Positions 11,901 through 22,800 of a DNA stretch of 64,000 nt are shown here, one piece after another. Position 1 is the stretch's first letter, and each line of letters starts with the position of its first letter. The DNA comes from Dinochytrium kinnereticum (taxonomy: Eukaryota; Chytridiomycota; Chytridiomycetes; Chytridiales; Chytridiaceae): contig JADGJT010000093.1 in NCBI GenBank assembly GCA_027604005.1, positions 1 through 64,000 of the forward strand. The letters are read 5' to 3'. The notes beneath the pieces were generated by a model. It worked only from the letters and a program-made list of their open reading frames with translations, was not told the origin of the DNA and searched no databases. Made by a program: the position numbers and the translations under genes.

Positions 11901-14447
11901 NNNNNNAAAAAAAAAAAAAAGGAAAGAAACTTACATAAACTTTGCCACAGAATCCCTCACAACCGTCGCCTGATCCGCCCTCAAATCCTTCGTAAACTTC
12001 TCCCCCCTCGTCACAATCAACCTCTTGGTCAACCACTTCCGAAACTCCCCCCTATCAATCTCCAACAACCGACAAGCAACCACAAGGCTCGCATCCCCAT
12101 CCAAAATATCACACGACTCGCCCTTGTCAACGATATCAATGTTCCCAAGGTGAAGCAACGCCGCGCAGATTCGAAAGATGGACCACTGCATCGACACGGG
12201 GATGCCGATCGTTGAGAGCGCTTTTTGGGTCAACGCGAATTCCGCCGCGTCGTCAAAGTTCTTCACGACCCCCGCTTTGCCTTGGTTCAGGTAGTTGAAG
12301 TTTTGCCAGGTTGAGAGCGCGAGCTCTTCCCTTTCGGCTGCCGGGGCCGCCGCGCAGAGTTGGTAGAAGATGTGGTAGTTGCGTTCTGTTGATTGTCGGA
12401 CGCGGGGGGGGTTGGGTTTGATATGGTTGCGGGAAGAGTGGAAAGGTTAGATTTCAAGGAAGAGGGGCGGGCAGGGGAGTTGTGTTAGAAATGATTGCGG
12501 CGGGGAAAAGGGGGTTTGGATGATCGAAGGGAGCACGGGAGGATAAGAGGTGGTTGAGAGGGGCGGGGTGGAAAGGAAGGTGAGGGGAAAGGTGAAGGGG
12601 GTTTAAGGCATTGATGAAGTATTGAAAGAAGACGAATTTCCCTTCAAAAAAAAAAAAAAACCAGCAAGAGCAACAACAAAAATAACACGAAAACATCTCA
12701 AACAATTACCAGTAAAAGGCTGAAACACCAAACGCGACCTCTCCAAAAGATAAGTCCTGATCTTCGCCCCCGTGATCCGAACGCTCCCACTCTCAGGCCT
12801 CGAAAAAAACAGCTCAATAAACTTCCCAAACCGCGACGAATTATCATTTCGCGTCGTCTTTGCGTTCCCAAACGACTCCAAGATGGGGTTGGTCGCAAGC
12901 ACGGCCTGCTCAATCTCACTCTTGCCTCCCTCCACTGTCGTCGCTGCGCTCTCGGGTCTCATCAGGAGGTCAATGTCGTCCATCTTGCTCAGGGAGTCGA
13001 CGGTGGCAAAGTACCTCATGATGTATTTTGTGGATTGGGTTTTGCCGGCCCCGGATTCGCCAGAGACGATAATGGATTGGTTGGAGCCGCGGAGCATTGC
13101 GCGGTAGGCTTCTTCGGCGATGGAGAACTGTGGGATTGGGGAGGGATTAGAATGTGTGTCGAGGGGGGAGGTTTTTGTGTTGTTTTGTTTTTTCTATGGT
13201 CGATGCGTGAAAGGAATGGAGAAGGCAAGAGAGATAGAGTGTGAAAAGTTGTTTTCTTGATACGCACCACGTGAGGCTCCAGCTCCTCCCGTGTTTTTCC
13301 TGCGTACTCTCTCATTGTGTCCACAGAGTACATGTCGATCTTTTCGAAAGGGTTCATCGCGATCAGGACGATACCAGAGTAGGTATAGATGTATTTTTTG
13401 TTGAATCGGTTCTTCACTCCCCAGAAAACAGCCGGTCTAGATAAAAGAAGGTGAGGATGGAAAGGTTTGAGCAGGCGATCAGGACAAAGAGCTGAGGATG
13501 AAGCAGAACAAAAATCAAAACAAAAAAATAAACGGAGGCAGAGAGGAAGAATAACAGAGATATGTGTTGAGATGCTCACTCGTGAAGGTAGGAGAGTTGG
13601 GCAAGATCATCGGCGAGGTCCTGGAAAAACAAAACACAATGATTGAATACCCTTTCATCAAACATGAATGCTGAGGCGTACCATGATTTCCGGATTTTTG
13701 AGAGGCGGCAGATCCGCCAGGTTGTTCTTTGCCATCTGCGATATACTCCCCTCAAACGTGACGCCCTATTGTAACCCACAGAGATCAGACACAAGATCAT
13801 CCACTGAGATTCAGATCGCGCAGAGAGCCCTCTCCTCCATGGACTTTGTTGCAAGATCCACACATGTCCCCCAACGCAGTTCCCATCAAAACAAAAGACC
13901 GAAAAAGAAAAGAAGAAAAAAAAAAGTCCGAGAGTCCTGCCAGCCACGCACCTGGTTCGTCCCCATGATGACAAAGTCCATCCATAGATGATCCTCCCGC
14001 GCTATCTTTTTCCGCAACTTTCCGAGGATCCAGCCATCGACTTCGTCCGGAAAGTAGCTGCGGCAGTGGCATTAAGAAAGAAAACAAAAACAAAAGGGTT
14101 GGGGTTAACACTGGATTCCTCCTGGCATCACTTTTCGAGTCTGCTGGTGATGATGATTGACAGGGAAAAGATGCAAAATGCATGGGATTCAAAGAGCTGT
14201 GGAGAATGGGACTGGGGTGTGGTTGAGGGAGGATGGCTGGCCTTGCACACTCACGCATAGGTGTCCTGAGAGAGAGGAATTAGTGTCAGAGCATAAAGAA
14301 TCAATCAGGATGAGCAAGAGTCTCATTGAGTCAAGAGAGCGGGCATCCCGTCCATTCCAAGAATCAATGCTGATGGCTTCCTTGCCAGGAGAAAAGACAC
14401 ACCTTCTCATACTCCCTGAGGGCCTTCTCGATGGCCTCCTTCTCCAT
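5914..14447 (-). CDS. MYO5: class V myosin heavy chain
   Basis: Nineteen exons, all in phase: 14447-14403, 14265-14255, 14057-13952, 13765-13682, 13620-13580, 13436-13268, 13127-12710, 12385-11935, 11760-11659, 11545-10906, 10701-10623, 10551-10337, 10076-9944, 9851-9708, 9477-7430, 7262-7038, 6969-6468, 6402-6337, 6272-5914. The product is 1,945 residues. The motor has the P-loop GESGAGKT (about 175-182), switch [11 protein letters not shown], switch II DIYGFE and the SH/relay region. About five or six IQ motifs follow (790-905), then a coiled coil. A long low-complexity linker with a second Ala/Glu/Lys coiled coil and an alanine run comes next, and a DIL cargo domain ends the protein ([24 protein letters not shown]). 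It should carry vesicles and organelles along actin to growing tips. The linker makes it longer than yeast Myo2. There is no SH3-like N-terminus beyond a short lead. A 10-base N gap lies in the eighth intron. Confidence 0.95.
8217..8270 (-). repeat. GCN triplet repeat coding for polyalanine in the myosin linker
   Basis: The + strand reads a run of cgc/cgccgc followed by gcagcag units. On the coding strand it encodes about 16 consecutive alanines, directly after a Glu/Lys/Ala-rich coiled coil and before [11 protein letters not shown]. Mixed GCT, GCC and GCG codons make part of the tract less slippage-prone than a pure repeat. Confidence 0.8.
11897..11906. other. assembly gap (10 N) in a myosin intron
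   Basis: Ten Ns sit between a C/A-rich stretch and an A run, inside the intron between the exons ending at 11935 and starting at 11760. The two exons join in phase, so the gap does not touch coding sequence. The true length is unknown. Confidence 0.95.
14255..14265 (-). other. 11-nt microexon of the class V myosin gene
   Basis: On the minus strand a pyrimidine-rich acceptor (ttcctctctctcag) is followed by GACACCTATGC and then a perfect gtgagt donor. It enters in phase 0 and leaves in phase 2. It joins exactly to the C that opens the next exon (14057), giving ...[16 protein letters not shown]. Without it the first and third exons do not join in frame. Confidence 0.8.
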
Positions 14448-14619
14448 GAATGGCGGCGGGTGATGCGGTGGAGGGGGGAGGGGGGAGGTGGCAGCGGGCA
14501 GACGGGGTGCAGGTGGTGGAGGGTGTGGTGTGGGAAAGCAATGACGGCCGTCGCTCGCTCGGCTCGCTGGCAAGACGGTCGTCGTCCTTCTTCTATGAGT
14601 GTGTTATTATTTATTATTT

Positions 14620-14650
<31 letters not shown>

Positions 14651-15237
14651 GCTGGGTGAGCAGTGGCTCCAAACACGCAGAAGGGGAAAATTGGCCTTCC
14701 TGCCGCTGTCTGGCACTTCCTGCCGCGGTCTGCGCCTGACAAGCACGCAGGTAGCTACCAGCATCCAAGCCAGTGAATGCAGCTTATACGCATCAGTATA
14801 TACGTGCTTAGAGAGATTTTTGTTGCTTTAGATGATCAATCTACCAAAAGGGTGAGCAGGTATAAATCTTCCTTTTAAACTCCACATGGTATGTACTGAC
14901 GCTCTGTCCCTGCTTTCTTTTCTACCATGTCACTGTTGCTGTTGGCACGAGCTTTCTGCCAGGCCGGTTTGAATGTTTCCAATGAGCAGTGGTTGGTATA
15001 AAGCAACCAGCAAACTTGCCTTGTTCAAATAAATTACTGCTGTGATGTGGTACAGACAGAGAGACAAGGGAGGGAGCGTCATTCCTGCCTCCTTCCTGCC
15101 AAGGATTGTCGCGGGAGGGAAGGAAGGGCAGGGAGCATCCTCGGATCCCCCGCCAACCACGTCCATCAATCAATCCCCTCTGGCTGTTGGCGATGCCTCT
15201 GACGATCCAGAACGTTGGCATTCAAGAATGATCTATC
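14448..15237. other. intergenic region upstream of myosin
   Basis: It contains the myosin promoter (minus orientation) and an ATTT-type microsatellite. Short open frames here are of biased composition and match nothing I recognise. Confidence 0.4.
14600..14651 (+). repeat. TTA/ATTT microsatellite
   Basis: Three or four TTA-type units (TTATTATTTATT) pass into about eight tandem ATTT units ending near 14,650. A simple slippage repeat, about 150-200 bases upstream of the myosin start. Confidence 0.9.
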
Positions 15238-15369
15238 CTATGCCTCTGCGTTCTCACTGAGGCGATCGTGCATCAGCTTCCGATGCCACAGGGACGCGTC
15301 CTTCTTGATAGGGAGACCAGAACCCAGTTTAGCATGCCCATCCGGTAACAGCTCGAGTTTGAACATCAT
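15238..15369 (-). pseudogene. short ORF with copia-type pre-integrase resemblance (weak)
   Basis: Forty-three codons from ATG 15369 to TAG 15238. The second half reads KKDASLWHRKLMHDRLSENA, which resembles the LWHxRLGH core of the GAG-pre-integrase region of Ty1/copia polyproteins. The histidine spacing is kept but neighbouring residues differ, and no integrase or reverse transcriptase is found around it. With the gag-like pieces to its right it could be the remains of one minus-strand element. It may also be chance. Confidence 0.25.
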
Positions 15370-15542
15370 GCTTGCCTTCTCCCCTGGCCGGATGCCCAAT
15401 GTTCATCGACATGTCCCTCCAGGAGAGCCAAGCATCTTTCTTTTTTTCGCAAAAGGACATCTTGGCAAAGGCGCCAGGATATGGTTGAAAACGACAATCT
15501 CTTTGTCTGAATGCTATGCATCAGCCACATCGACTCTCCCGT

Positions 15543-15968
15543 CTATAAGGCAGACTGCGCAAACCCCACAGGAAGATCCTCCATCTCCTCCTCATCGGTG
15601 TCCTCCTCGGCCACCTTCCTGGCATTGCCTCCAGTATTCGTCTTCTTACCCTTGTCCCCTCCCTCTCCTCGGTCTTTGGCCACATTCACAACTTTTGTCA
15701 TCGTGCGGTATGATCGCTTTGGTCGCATCCTCCTTGTTTCCAAATGTGACGAATCCGAACCCTGCCGACCTTCGTCATCCGCTCTCCTTGATGACAAAAC
15801 CATCCACCACCTTTCCAAACTTTCTGAAAGCTTCCACCAATGCATCGGCCCCAACACCCCCCCCCCAAACCTCCGATTTAGAGCTTCGTTCCCTCCTCTA
15901 CCTTCCTCCAGGATCCTTGTCCATACCCTATCGATCGTTTTGAGTCCCTCTGGATTGTTGAAGTTCAT
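15543..15968 (-). pseudogene. unknown acidic-tailed ORF, possibly retroelement or gene remnant
   Basis: An uninterrupted frame of 141 codons (MNFNNPEGLKTIDRVWTRIL...) has a basic middle and an acidic end (EEDTDEEEMEDLPVG) before TGA. The frame is open for some way upstream of the ATG. Composition looks protein-like, not like simple sequence. I do not recognise the family. It may be part of the same decayed gene as the next feature. Confidence 0.35.
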
Positions 15969-16407
15969 AGGCGTGAGTGGGAAAGCATTGAAGCACCTGC
16001 CTTGGACTTATTCCCAAGTGTTTGACGCATCCACAGTGACTAAGAGACGCGTTAATCACCTTGAGAGTTAGGAGTTGAAGTGTAAAAGAACAAAGATAAG
16101 GGCACGTGCACCAAAAGGGAAATGATAAAAGGCTAGGTCAAGTCACAGCGGAAAGGTCAGGCTGGTGACTTGACAGACAAGAAGGTAGGTCGGGGCGTGA
16201 ATCTCTACTATAAAAGGTTCAAGTTATAGAAAGAATAAGTTTCTTCAAAGAAAATAAAAGACTCTCTCAGCAGCTGAACTTTTAACAGTAAGTTAAGTGA
16301 CATTACTGGGTGAGCATCCCTGACCAGGAGCACTTTGCTCACTGTGTATATTCTATTTTAACTTCAAAGTGCCTCAACATGTATTTCCCCACCTTCTTCT
16401 TATCCTG

Positions 16408-17003
16408 TCAAGTTTGGAGAGCACGTTCTTCTCCACTATCATTGTCCACTCTCTGATCTCGACTCACACCACGTTCTTGCGCCCGCTTAACCAAGTATTC
16501 CCGCATTCCGTCATTATCGTCGACGATACCCTTTGTTTCAAACACGGCCGTCAGCAGCGTGAGAGTTTTCCTGCAATCCCAGGCAGAACTTTCGAGCCGC
16601 CTTGTACTTACTTGAACGCCATCACCACCACCACTTGCGTGGCGTCAGGATACTCAAGGGCCTTGAGCGCATTCAAGAGGTCTTGGAAGCGGTCGGCGTA
16701 CTGTAGACCCGACTTCTTGGACATCTGTCCAAATCTCTCGATTCGTCTAAGCATCATCTCAATGTGATTGCCCTTGTCGAATTTAACCTCCTTCGTCAAC
16801 GCCATCCATCTGTCGTAGCATGCACCACCCGCCATAAACTGCGTCTTAAGGACACCATCATCACTAATCCTCTCCCTCACCACTTTCTTGATGATTCCTT
16901 CCACCTTCTCCCATTTTTGCACCGCCTTGATTAACTACTCGCGATCCTGAACTGGCCCTGCCACGCCTGCCCCGGCCAAGACCGAGAACTTAACATGGTG
17001 CAT
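16408..17003 (-). pseudogene. gag-like ORF with internal TAG and a 41-nt intron
   Basis: From ATG 17003 the frame runs 22 codons to TAG 16937-16935, then stays open through KWEKVEGIIKKVVRERI and LQYADRFQDLLNALKALEYP to 16612. A consensus intron (gtaagt...ttgcag, 16611-16571) restores the frame for a last exon, 16570-16408, ending ALQT. The helix-rich middle resembles capsid domains of retrotransposon Gag proteins (YxxRFQxLLxxL). The single TAG (Q to stop by one base) suggests a pseudogene, or alternatively an intron ending at gag/tag. No LTRs or pol were seen, so a host gene is equally possible. Confidence 0.35.
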
Positions 17004-17559
17004 TGTTTTGCCAATTGATCTTGACCTTTGGTAGGGCTTAGTGATTTCGCTAAATTCTCCGAGTCGAATAAGCTCTGGGTGGCAAGGGCTTAAGGCTCCC
17101 TGCCTAGGTTCAGAGTTTTCATAAAGGCTGTTTCAGTTAGCCTCAACGGACCGGTGGGATGAAGACTTCTCGTGCCAGTCAATCGCAGCAGTCATCGTAA
17201 AAACAACTAAGTGAAGTATTCGTTCCTGCTGGTAGCGAGAATCTGCTTATGCTCAAGGTTCAGCAAGAGTTCATGTGCAGTGGCTCCCAATACTCTTTGG
17301 CATGTGAATGGTCAATGGGACGACCTCATAATAAAGCAACTACCACTCATTTATTTGTTTATAATTCTTATATACACCAGCGCATCTGAGGATATCAACA
17401 ATAGTTTATGCATTGATCACTGCGAGTGATAATGGATGTAACTGAATCAACCCATAAAGAGCTTATTACAACAAACGTCAATGAACAAGAAGGAAAGAAT
17501 TCGTAAATACACGCAATAACAGCAACATGATACAACATGACACAAATAAGGATGACCTC
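17004..17559. other. intergenic region, nothing recognised
   Basis: AT-rich spacer between the gag-like fragment and the 3' end of the membrane-protein gene. No RNA gene or repeat recognised. Confidence 0.4.
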
Positions 17560-19095
17560 TCAGCGCTCGCCATCCATCGACGTGATCCTGTCTCCCCTTT
17601 TCACGCTGCTGCTTACAGTTCGAATCGACGGATGCAACACCGCCTCCTTCCCCCCCCTCAACATCCTCAAAAACGTCAACCCCCCCTCCGAGCTCCCATT
17701 CGAATCCGACCTGCCCAACGTCACCCCTCCTCCATCCGACTCAGTCATCACCGTTTCCCTCGGATTCCTCTCAGAAGAGGCCCCAGAATCCGTTCTCCAC
17801 AACCTCACCCCAGACGGCGCCAGGCTCCTCTGAAGGCTGGTGGGAGCAGCTGTGCTCCCTGCTCTGCTGGACGTGCCGTCTGATCGTGGGATGGAGAGGG
17901 AGTGCCAGGTTGGCGTCCAGCGTTGGCTTGCGGTGGCGGTGGTTCGGTGGCCTGGCTCTGCAAAGCGACTCGGACGGTGCTCACCGTAGAAACGCAGAGG
18001 AGGGTCTGCTGGGTTGGTTTGGGTGGTGGGAGTGGGGGTGGTTGAGAGGAGACGAGAGAATTGATTCATGATCATTCTTGCGGCAGCGCTCGCGGTTGCC
18101 ATTGAAGGTGGTTCGATGTCGCTTGAGATGGGGTCTGGCTTTTGAGGGCTATCCCCTTCATCGTTCTTAACCTCTTCCTCGTCGTGATCGTCTCTGGCGA
18201 CTGGTGATTCACCCTTGAGATGGAACGGGAGAACCTGACCTCGTTTGAAGAATCGATGCGACCCCGAACCACGTCCAAATCTCTTCACGGCATCCGACTT
18301 GCTCCATCTGCTTCTCAGAGCCATCACCGCTGCAGCGACCAACCCCACCACCACCAAGCAAGACAGGCAGACCAGCACGATTGTCAGGGTTTCTGTTTCG
18401 TTGGATCGAGACGACGCTGACTCGGCATTGGTGGTGTCTGCGACGTTTCTGGGCGGGATGGCTGGTGAGGGAACTTGCTGTTGGATGTTTGTCAGAGATG
18501 TCGTGAAGAGACCACCGCTTGGGAGGTTGATGCCTTGAGGGACGGCGTTGGTGGAATCGCTGTTGCCTGCCGATGCGGGAACTACTGCGTTGATGATGGC
18601 TGGTGCTGGGACGATTGCTGTGCGGGGTGGTTGGGCCGTGACGATGATGGCTGGATCTGAGGTTACAATTGGCAGGCTGCCAGCCGTAGGTGACGGATCG
18701 TTGGTGATGAAAGTGGGGATTGGAATGAAGGTGACGATCGGTTCGGACAGCGTTGTTGTGGCTGCCTGCGGCTGTTGGTTCATGTAAATCATCAATAAAC
18801 CTGATGGTCTCGGTAAAAGCATCAACCAACTCACCCTAACGATCCTCGATCTGGGCGCTGGCGCTGGTGATATCAAAGATGCGGAAGCAGAGGTGGACGG
18901 GGCAACGGTCGTCAGAGTTCCGGCGCTAGACGCTGTTGGCACAACACCTCCCAAAATCCTGGGGAGCGCCGCTGCTGGCAGGCTTGTGGATATTGAGAGG
19001 GGGATGATGACGGGAGGGATCTCCTGACCGTCGTCGTCAACAAGGACATCCAGCACGTTGGGGTCTAGAGGTGAGAAGGGAACGGTGACGGACAT
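17560..19095 (-). CDS. single-pass membrane protein with Ser/Thr/Pro-rich outer part, function unknown
   Basis: The frame is open for 511 codons. A 63-nt segment, 18834-18772, has intron borders (gtgagttgg ... aaccaacag). Removing it gives 490 residues, and keeping it adds 21 hydrophobic residues out of character with the flanks, so it is probably an intron. The N-terminal half is Ala/Pro/Thr/Val-rich. One transmembrane helix (IVLVCLSCLVVVGLVAAAVM, about 237-260 unspliced) is followed by a basic stop-transfer RSRWSK and a long Ser/Thr/Arg-rich cytoplasmic tail. No clear signal peptide. The plan resembles fungal wall-stress sensors such as Wsc/Mid2 in outline only; there is no WSC domain. Confidence 0.6.
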   Translation of the reverse strand: MSVTVPFSPLDPNVLDVLVDDDGQEIPPVIIPLSISTSLPAAALPRILGGVVPTASSAGTLTTVAPSTSASASLISPAPAPRSRIVRVSWLMLLPRPSGLLMIYMNQQPQAATTTLSEPIVTFIPIPTFITNDPSPTAGSLPIVTSDPAIIVTAQPPRTAIVPAPAIINAVVPASAGNSDSTNAVPQGINLPSGGLFTTSLTNIQQQVPSPAIPPRNVADTTNAESASSRSNETETLTIVLVCLSCLVVVGLVAAAVMALRSRWSKSDAVKRFGRGSGSHRFFKRGQVLPFHLKGESPVARDDHDEEEVKNDEGDSPQKPDPISSDIEPPSMATASAAARMIMNQFSRLLSTTPTPTTQTNPADPPLRFYGEHRPSRFAEPGHRTTATASQRWTPTWHSLSIPRSDGTSSRAGSTAAPTSLQRSLAPSGVRLWRTDSGASSERNPRETVMTESDGGGVTLGRSDSNGSSEGGLTFLRMLRGGKEAVLHPSIRTVSSSVKRGDRITSMDGER

Positions 19096-19883
19096 GTTTC
19101 TCTGTCTGGTTTGTTTTCGCCGACGCTTCCGTTCGCCTCAATCGCTCAACAGCAGAACAGATGACAGGACGCCCAATTGACTCAGTCTCAAAGTTGGGGG
19201 GAATGGCTATTGATAGACAAACGGCTTTTGGTTTGCAGCCATGGTGTTTTAAGCAGAAATTAACTCTGAACCAAAGACCAGCTGGTGCTGGCAGAGTCCC
19301 GTTTCATCTCTTCATTTGCGGCATGTCGATGCTGGCACGCGAGGAGGCGGCGCATCGTCACTGAAACCCTTCCCCCACATAAGACACCCTCGAGAAGGAC
19401 GAACAAATGCTCCTATTGGTGCTTTCTGTTGTGGGGAGGAAATTCATTCTTTACTCCAATCACGACTTTTTCTTTTGTTTTTTTTTTTTGCGTTTTCGGA
19501 GTTTAGGCTTCTCTGAAATATTGACGTTTGCCATTCGCTAGCTTGAAAAGATGTCGTTGATGGAACTGGAACTCAGACTGCTGTCGTTACTAGGTTGATT
19601 TTTTTGGAGGGGGATAGCCCATCCTTAACGATGATTTTATTAAAACTACTGAAGCGCAGGATAGCATATCCGAGGCTTGACTCCTTCAAAAGGAAAGAAA
19701 AAAGAGAAAGGGTGGGAGCGGGTGCTCGCCATATCATCAGAAATGCAAACTGAGCGACTGAGAAAAGGTCAACCAGAATAGAAAAGAAGGGCATCTCTTC
19801 AAGGTTAGAAGAGAAAGGGAGCAAAGAAAACGAGATTTAAAGAAAAGGGATAAACAAAACACAACGCATTTCGCCTTGCTTCT
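19096..19883. other. intergenic region, nothing recognised
   Basis: This lies between the membrane-protein start and the amylase 3' end, both on the minus strand. It includes the promoter of the membrane-protein gene and a T10 run near 19,480. No gene seen. Confidence 0.4.
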
Positions 19884-22800
19884 TTAAACAGCAATGAGCA
19901 CGACGGGTTCACCGCCCGAGATAACGATTGAGACGTCACCGTTAGCGTCGGGAGTGTACGTCTTCCAAGTGGAGAAAACGTCCCTCAAAACTGCAATAAA
20001 GAAAAAGAGATTGTAAGCCATTCAATAGGCAAATGTGAGAAAAAAACCAACCTCTGCTCCCAAAAGGCGACTTGACAACAAACGTTCCCGACTTTGAAGA
20101 CCCACCATTCGTGACGGCAATCACGAAATCACCCCTTCTGAAAGCATGGAAATCCCTCTCAGTCCTCAGGCTCTCATGCTTGCTGTGCACAAATGACCTT
20201 CCTCCACTTCCGACCGTGACCGATCGACGAATCCTCAGAAGAGTTTGGAGGAACCCCTTGATGCTTCGAGAGGACGCGGATTGGGGGGTATACCAGACTG
20301 ACGTCAGTTGGTCCCAGAATGCCTGACGATTTCGTGGGTCAATATCGCCGGTTCCTGGGCTCCTGATGCCAAGCTCGGTGCCGTAATAGACGATTGGGAT
20401 GCCGTCAGAGAATAGAGTGAGGGTTAAAGCGTTCTTCAAGACTGATGGGTCTGAAAAGCGATGGGTGTTTCAGGTCTGTTAGTCTGGTTGTCTCTCGTTT
20501 TTGAAGATTTGGCTCTTACCTCCATTCAGATCAGCGAACCTTGGCTGGTCGTGATTGTCGAGGAAGGTGCCGAGCATGGACGTGTCTTTGTAAAGGATTC
20601 GGTCGTTGGCGAGCTGGGACTCAATCTCCCACATGCTCCCACGGTTGCTTCCAAACACCCCACGGGAGATCCTAAAGTAGGAAGGGTAGTTGAGGAGACC
20701 CATTGCTGATTCGTAACGCGCGTTAAATGAGATGCTGGAGACGGAATGACCGTGTTAGATGTTTGAGTCTCTCTCTTTTTTGTGGAATTAAAACACATAC
20801 TCGGATGTTAGGACTTCACCGAGGGAGAAGAGGTTGCCAGAGGACTTGACAAAGTCGGGCCAGAAGTCGAGCCTTACGTGCTTGGCCTACATTACAAAAC
20901 AAATTGAAGGGAAGGGACAGAAAGTGAGAAAAACACAACACCAACAACATCAAAAAAAAACACGTTAAGAATGGAAGGCCAACATACAGTGTCAATCCTC
21001 AACCCATCAAACTTAAACTCATCAGCCAACCACCTAATCCAATCATAAAGCGCCTTAACAACCTCCTCATTCTCCGTATCCAAATCCGGCAAAGTCCTGT
21101 CAAGCCAGCACTGCTCAACGCTTGTCTGATTCCCGTAATCAATCTGACACTGCTTGTGGAATCTCGACGCGTCGTTGAACGGCGCTGGGAGCTGATCCAG
21201 GGTTGCGTTGTGGATGCCTAGGTGGTTCGCCACAACATCTATCATCACGTGGATCTGAGAGGTGGTTGTTAGGATGTGGGTTTTTTGTTTTTTCTTCTCG
21301 CAAATCTTACGTCGAGTGCGCGGGCGGCGGCGATCATGGTCTTGAATTCGTCGGCGGTGCCGAATTTGGGGTTGATGGTGTAGAGGTCTTGGGCGTAGTA
21401 ACCGTGGTATCCTTCAGGGTCGTCTGAAGCCGGAGACCGGTTAGGATTTTGGTCAGAAGCTCCCCCAAAAAAAACCAAACCAAATAAGGAAAAGCCGTAA
21501 CGCCTCCTCCCCTCCCCACACACACTTACTTTGAACGACAGGGGAGATCCACTGTTGAAAAGAAGGAAATTGGTTGGTCAAAAAACTAAAGGAGATGAAA
21601 AGATGGGATGGAAACTAACTATAGCGTCAAAGCCTAATTCCTTAATATAATCGAGGTTCCTTGTAATTCCGTTGAACGTTCCACCGCAGTGGCTTCGGAG
21701 GTTGTTGCAGGGTTTAGTGGCATCATCAGTTGAGGGCGCGAACCGATCCGTCAAGATCTAAGCAAACCCCGAAACCATCAGAAAACAAAATTTCAACCCT
21801 CAAAATTAAAAGGAAACGGCAAACAAAAAAAAAGGGGGGGTAAGATAATCCATACCTGGTACACCGTCCTCCCCTTCCACCCAAACTCAGCCGGCAACCT
21901 CCGGTCCGGCAGAAATAACCGGTAAAAATACCCTCCATTATCATCCCTCCCCTCCCTCCCAACAACCTTTGCAATCGTCCCTTCATCCTCCCCATCCACC
22001 GTCGCGTAAAACACCGCACCAAATCCGGGCCCGCATCGCCGCACCGTGAAGGGGTACAACAGAATCGACGCGGTCGGTGCCGGGGTTGTGGCGATGGGAT
22101 TTGGATCGTTGGTGACGATCGGGGGAGGTGCGAAGGGGGCATGCTGGAGGTCTGTGATGGGGACTGCGCGGACTCGTTGACGGATTGGGCGGTAGGTCCC
22201 GTCCCAAGGGGTCACGTCAGAGGTGCACCAGATTGTAAAAGTCGCCCGGGGGAGAGGGTCGACGGGTTTGGGGGTTGGCACTTTAAGCTGGAGGGGTTTG
22301 TTTTGTTTTTTTTTGTTGTTTTTTTTTTTNNNNNNNNNNTTTAGGAAGGGGGGGGGGTGGGGGGGGGCGGGAAGGGGTTAGCGAGAGGTGCGGGGGTTTT
22401 TTGGGGGGTGGTTTTAAACGACTTACCCAGACGTAACCTGTGAGCAGGTTTGTGGGGGGGTCGTATTGGAAGCTTTGGAGGTTGATCAAGTTCTCGGCGT
22501 CCATTGTTGCGGGTGGGGGCGATGGGTTTGGGTTGCCGTATACAATGTCGGTGGGCTTTGGGGTGGCTGTGGGCTGGAATTTATGGTTACGCTCAAAGAG
22601 GTCTAAGAGCATGCAACTCACCCTCTGGCTAGTCGTTGAGGTTGGGACAGATGTGGCGGTGACGGTGGGGGCGATGTAGGCGAGGGGGTAGTTCTGACCG
22701 TTATTGTTATCTTAATCTTTAACGATATACTTAACGAAGAACTGTTTCCCAAAACAACCCCCCCCCCCCCCGAAACTAGTTAGCACAAATGAAACACCAG

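Noticed and set aside
17886..18829. Several frames on both strands over the membrane-protein gene
   Set aside because: Shadows; the 511-codon minus frame has the transmembrane helix and the plausible composition.
22504..22573. Separate amylase gene starting at the Met in [12 protein letters not shown] after the TAA
   Set aside because: No signal peptide or promoter features there, and the linker before it splices in phase to the CBM array, so one gene with a nonsense codon fits better.
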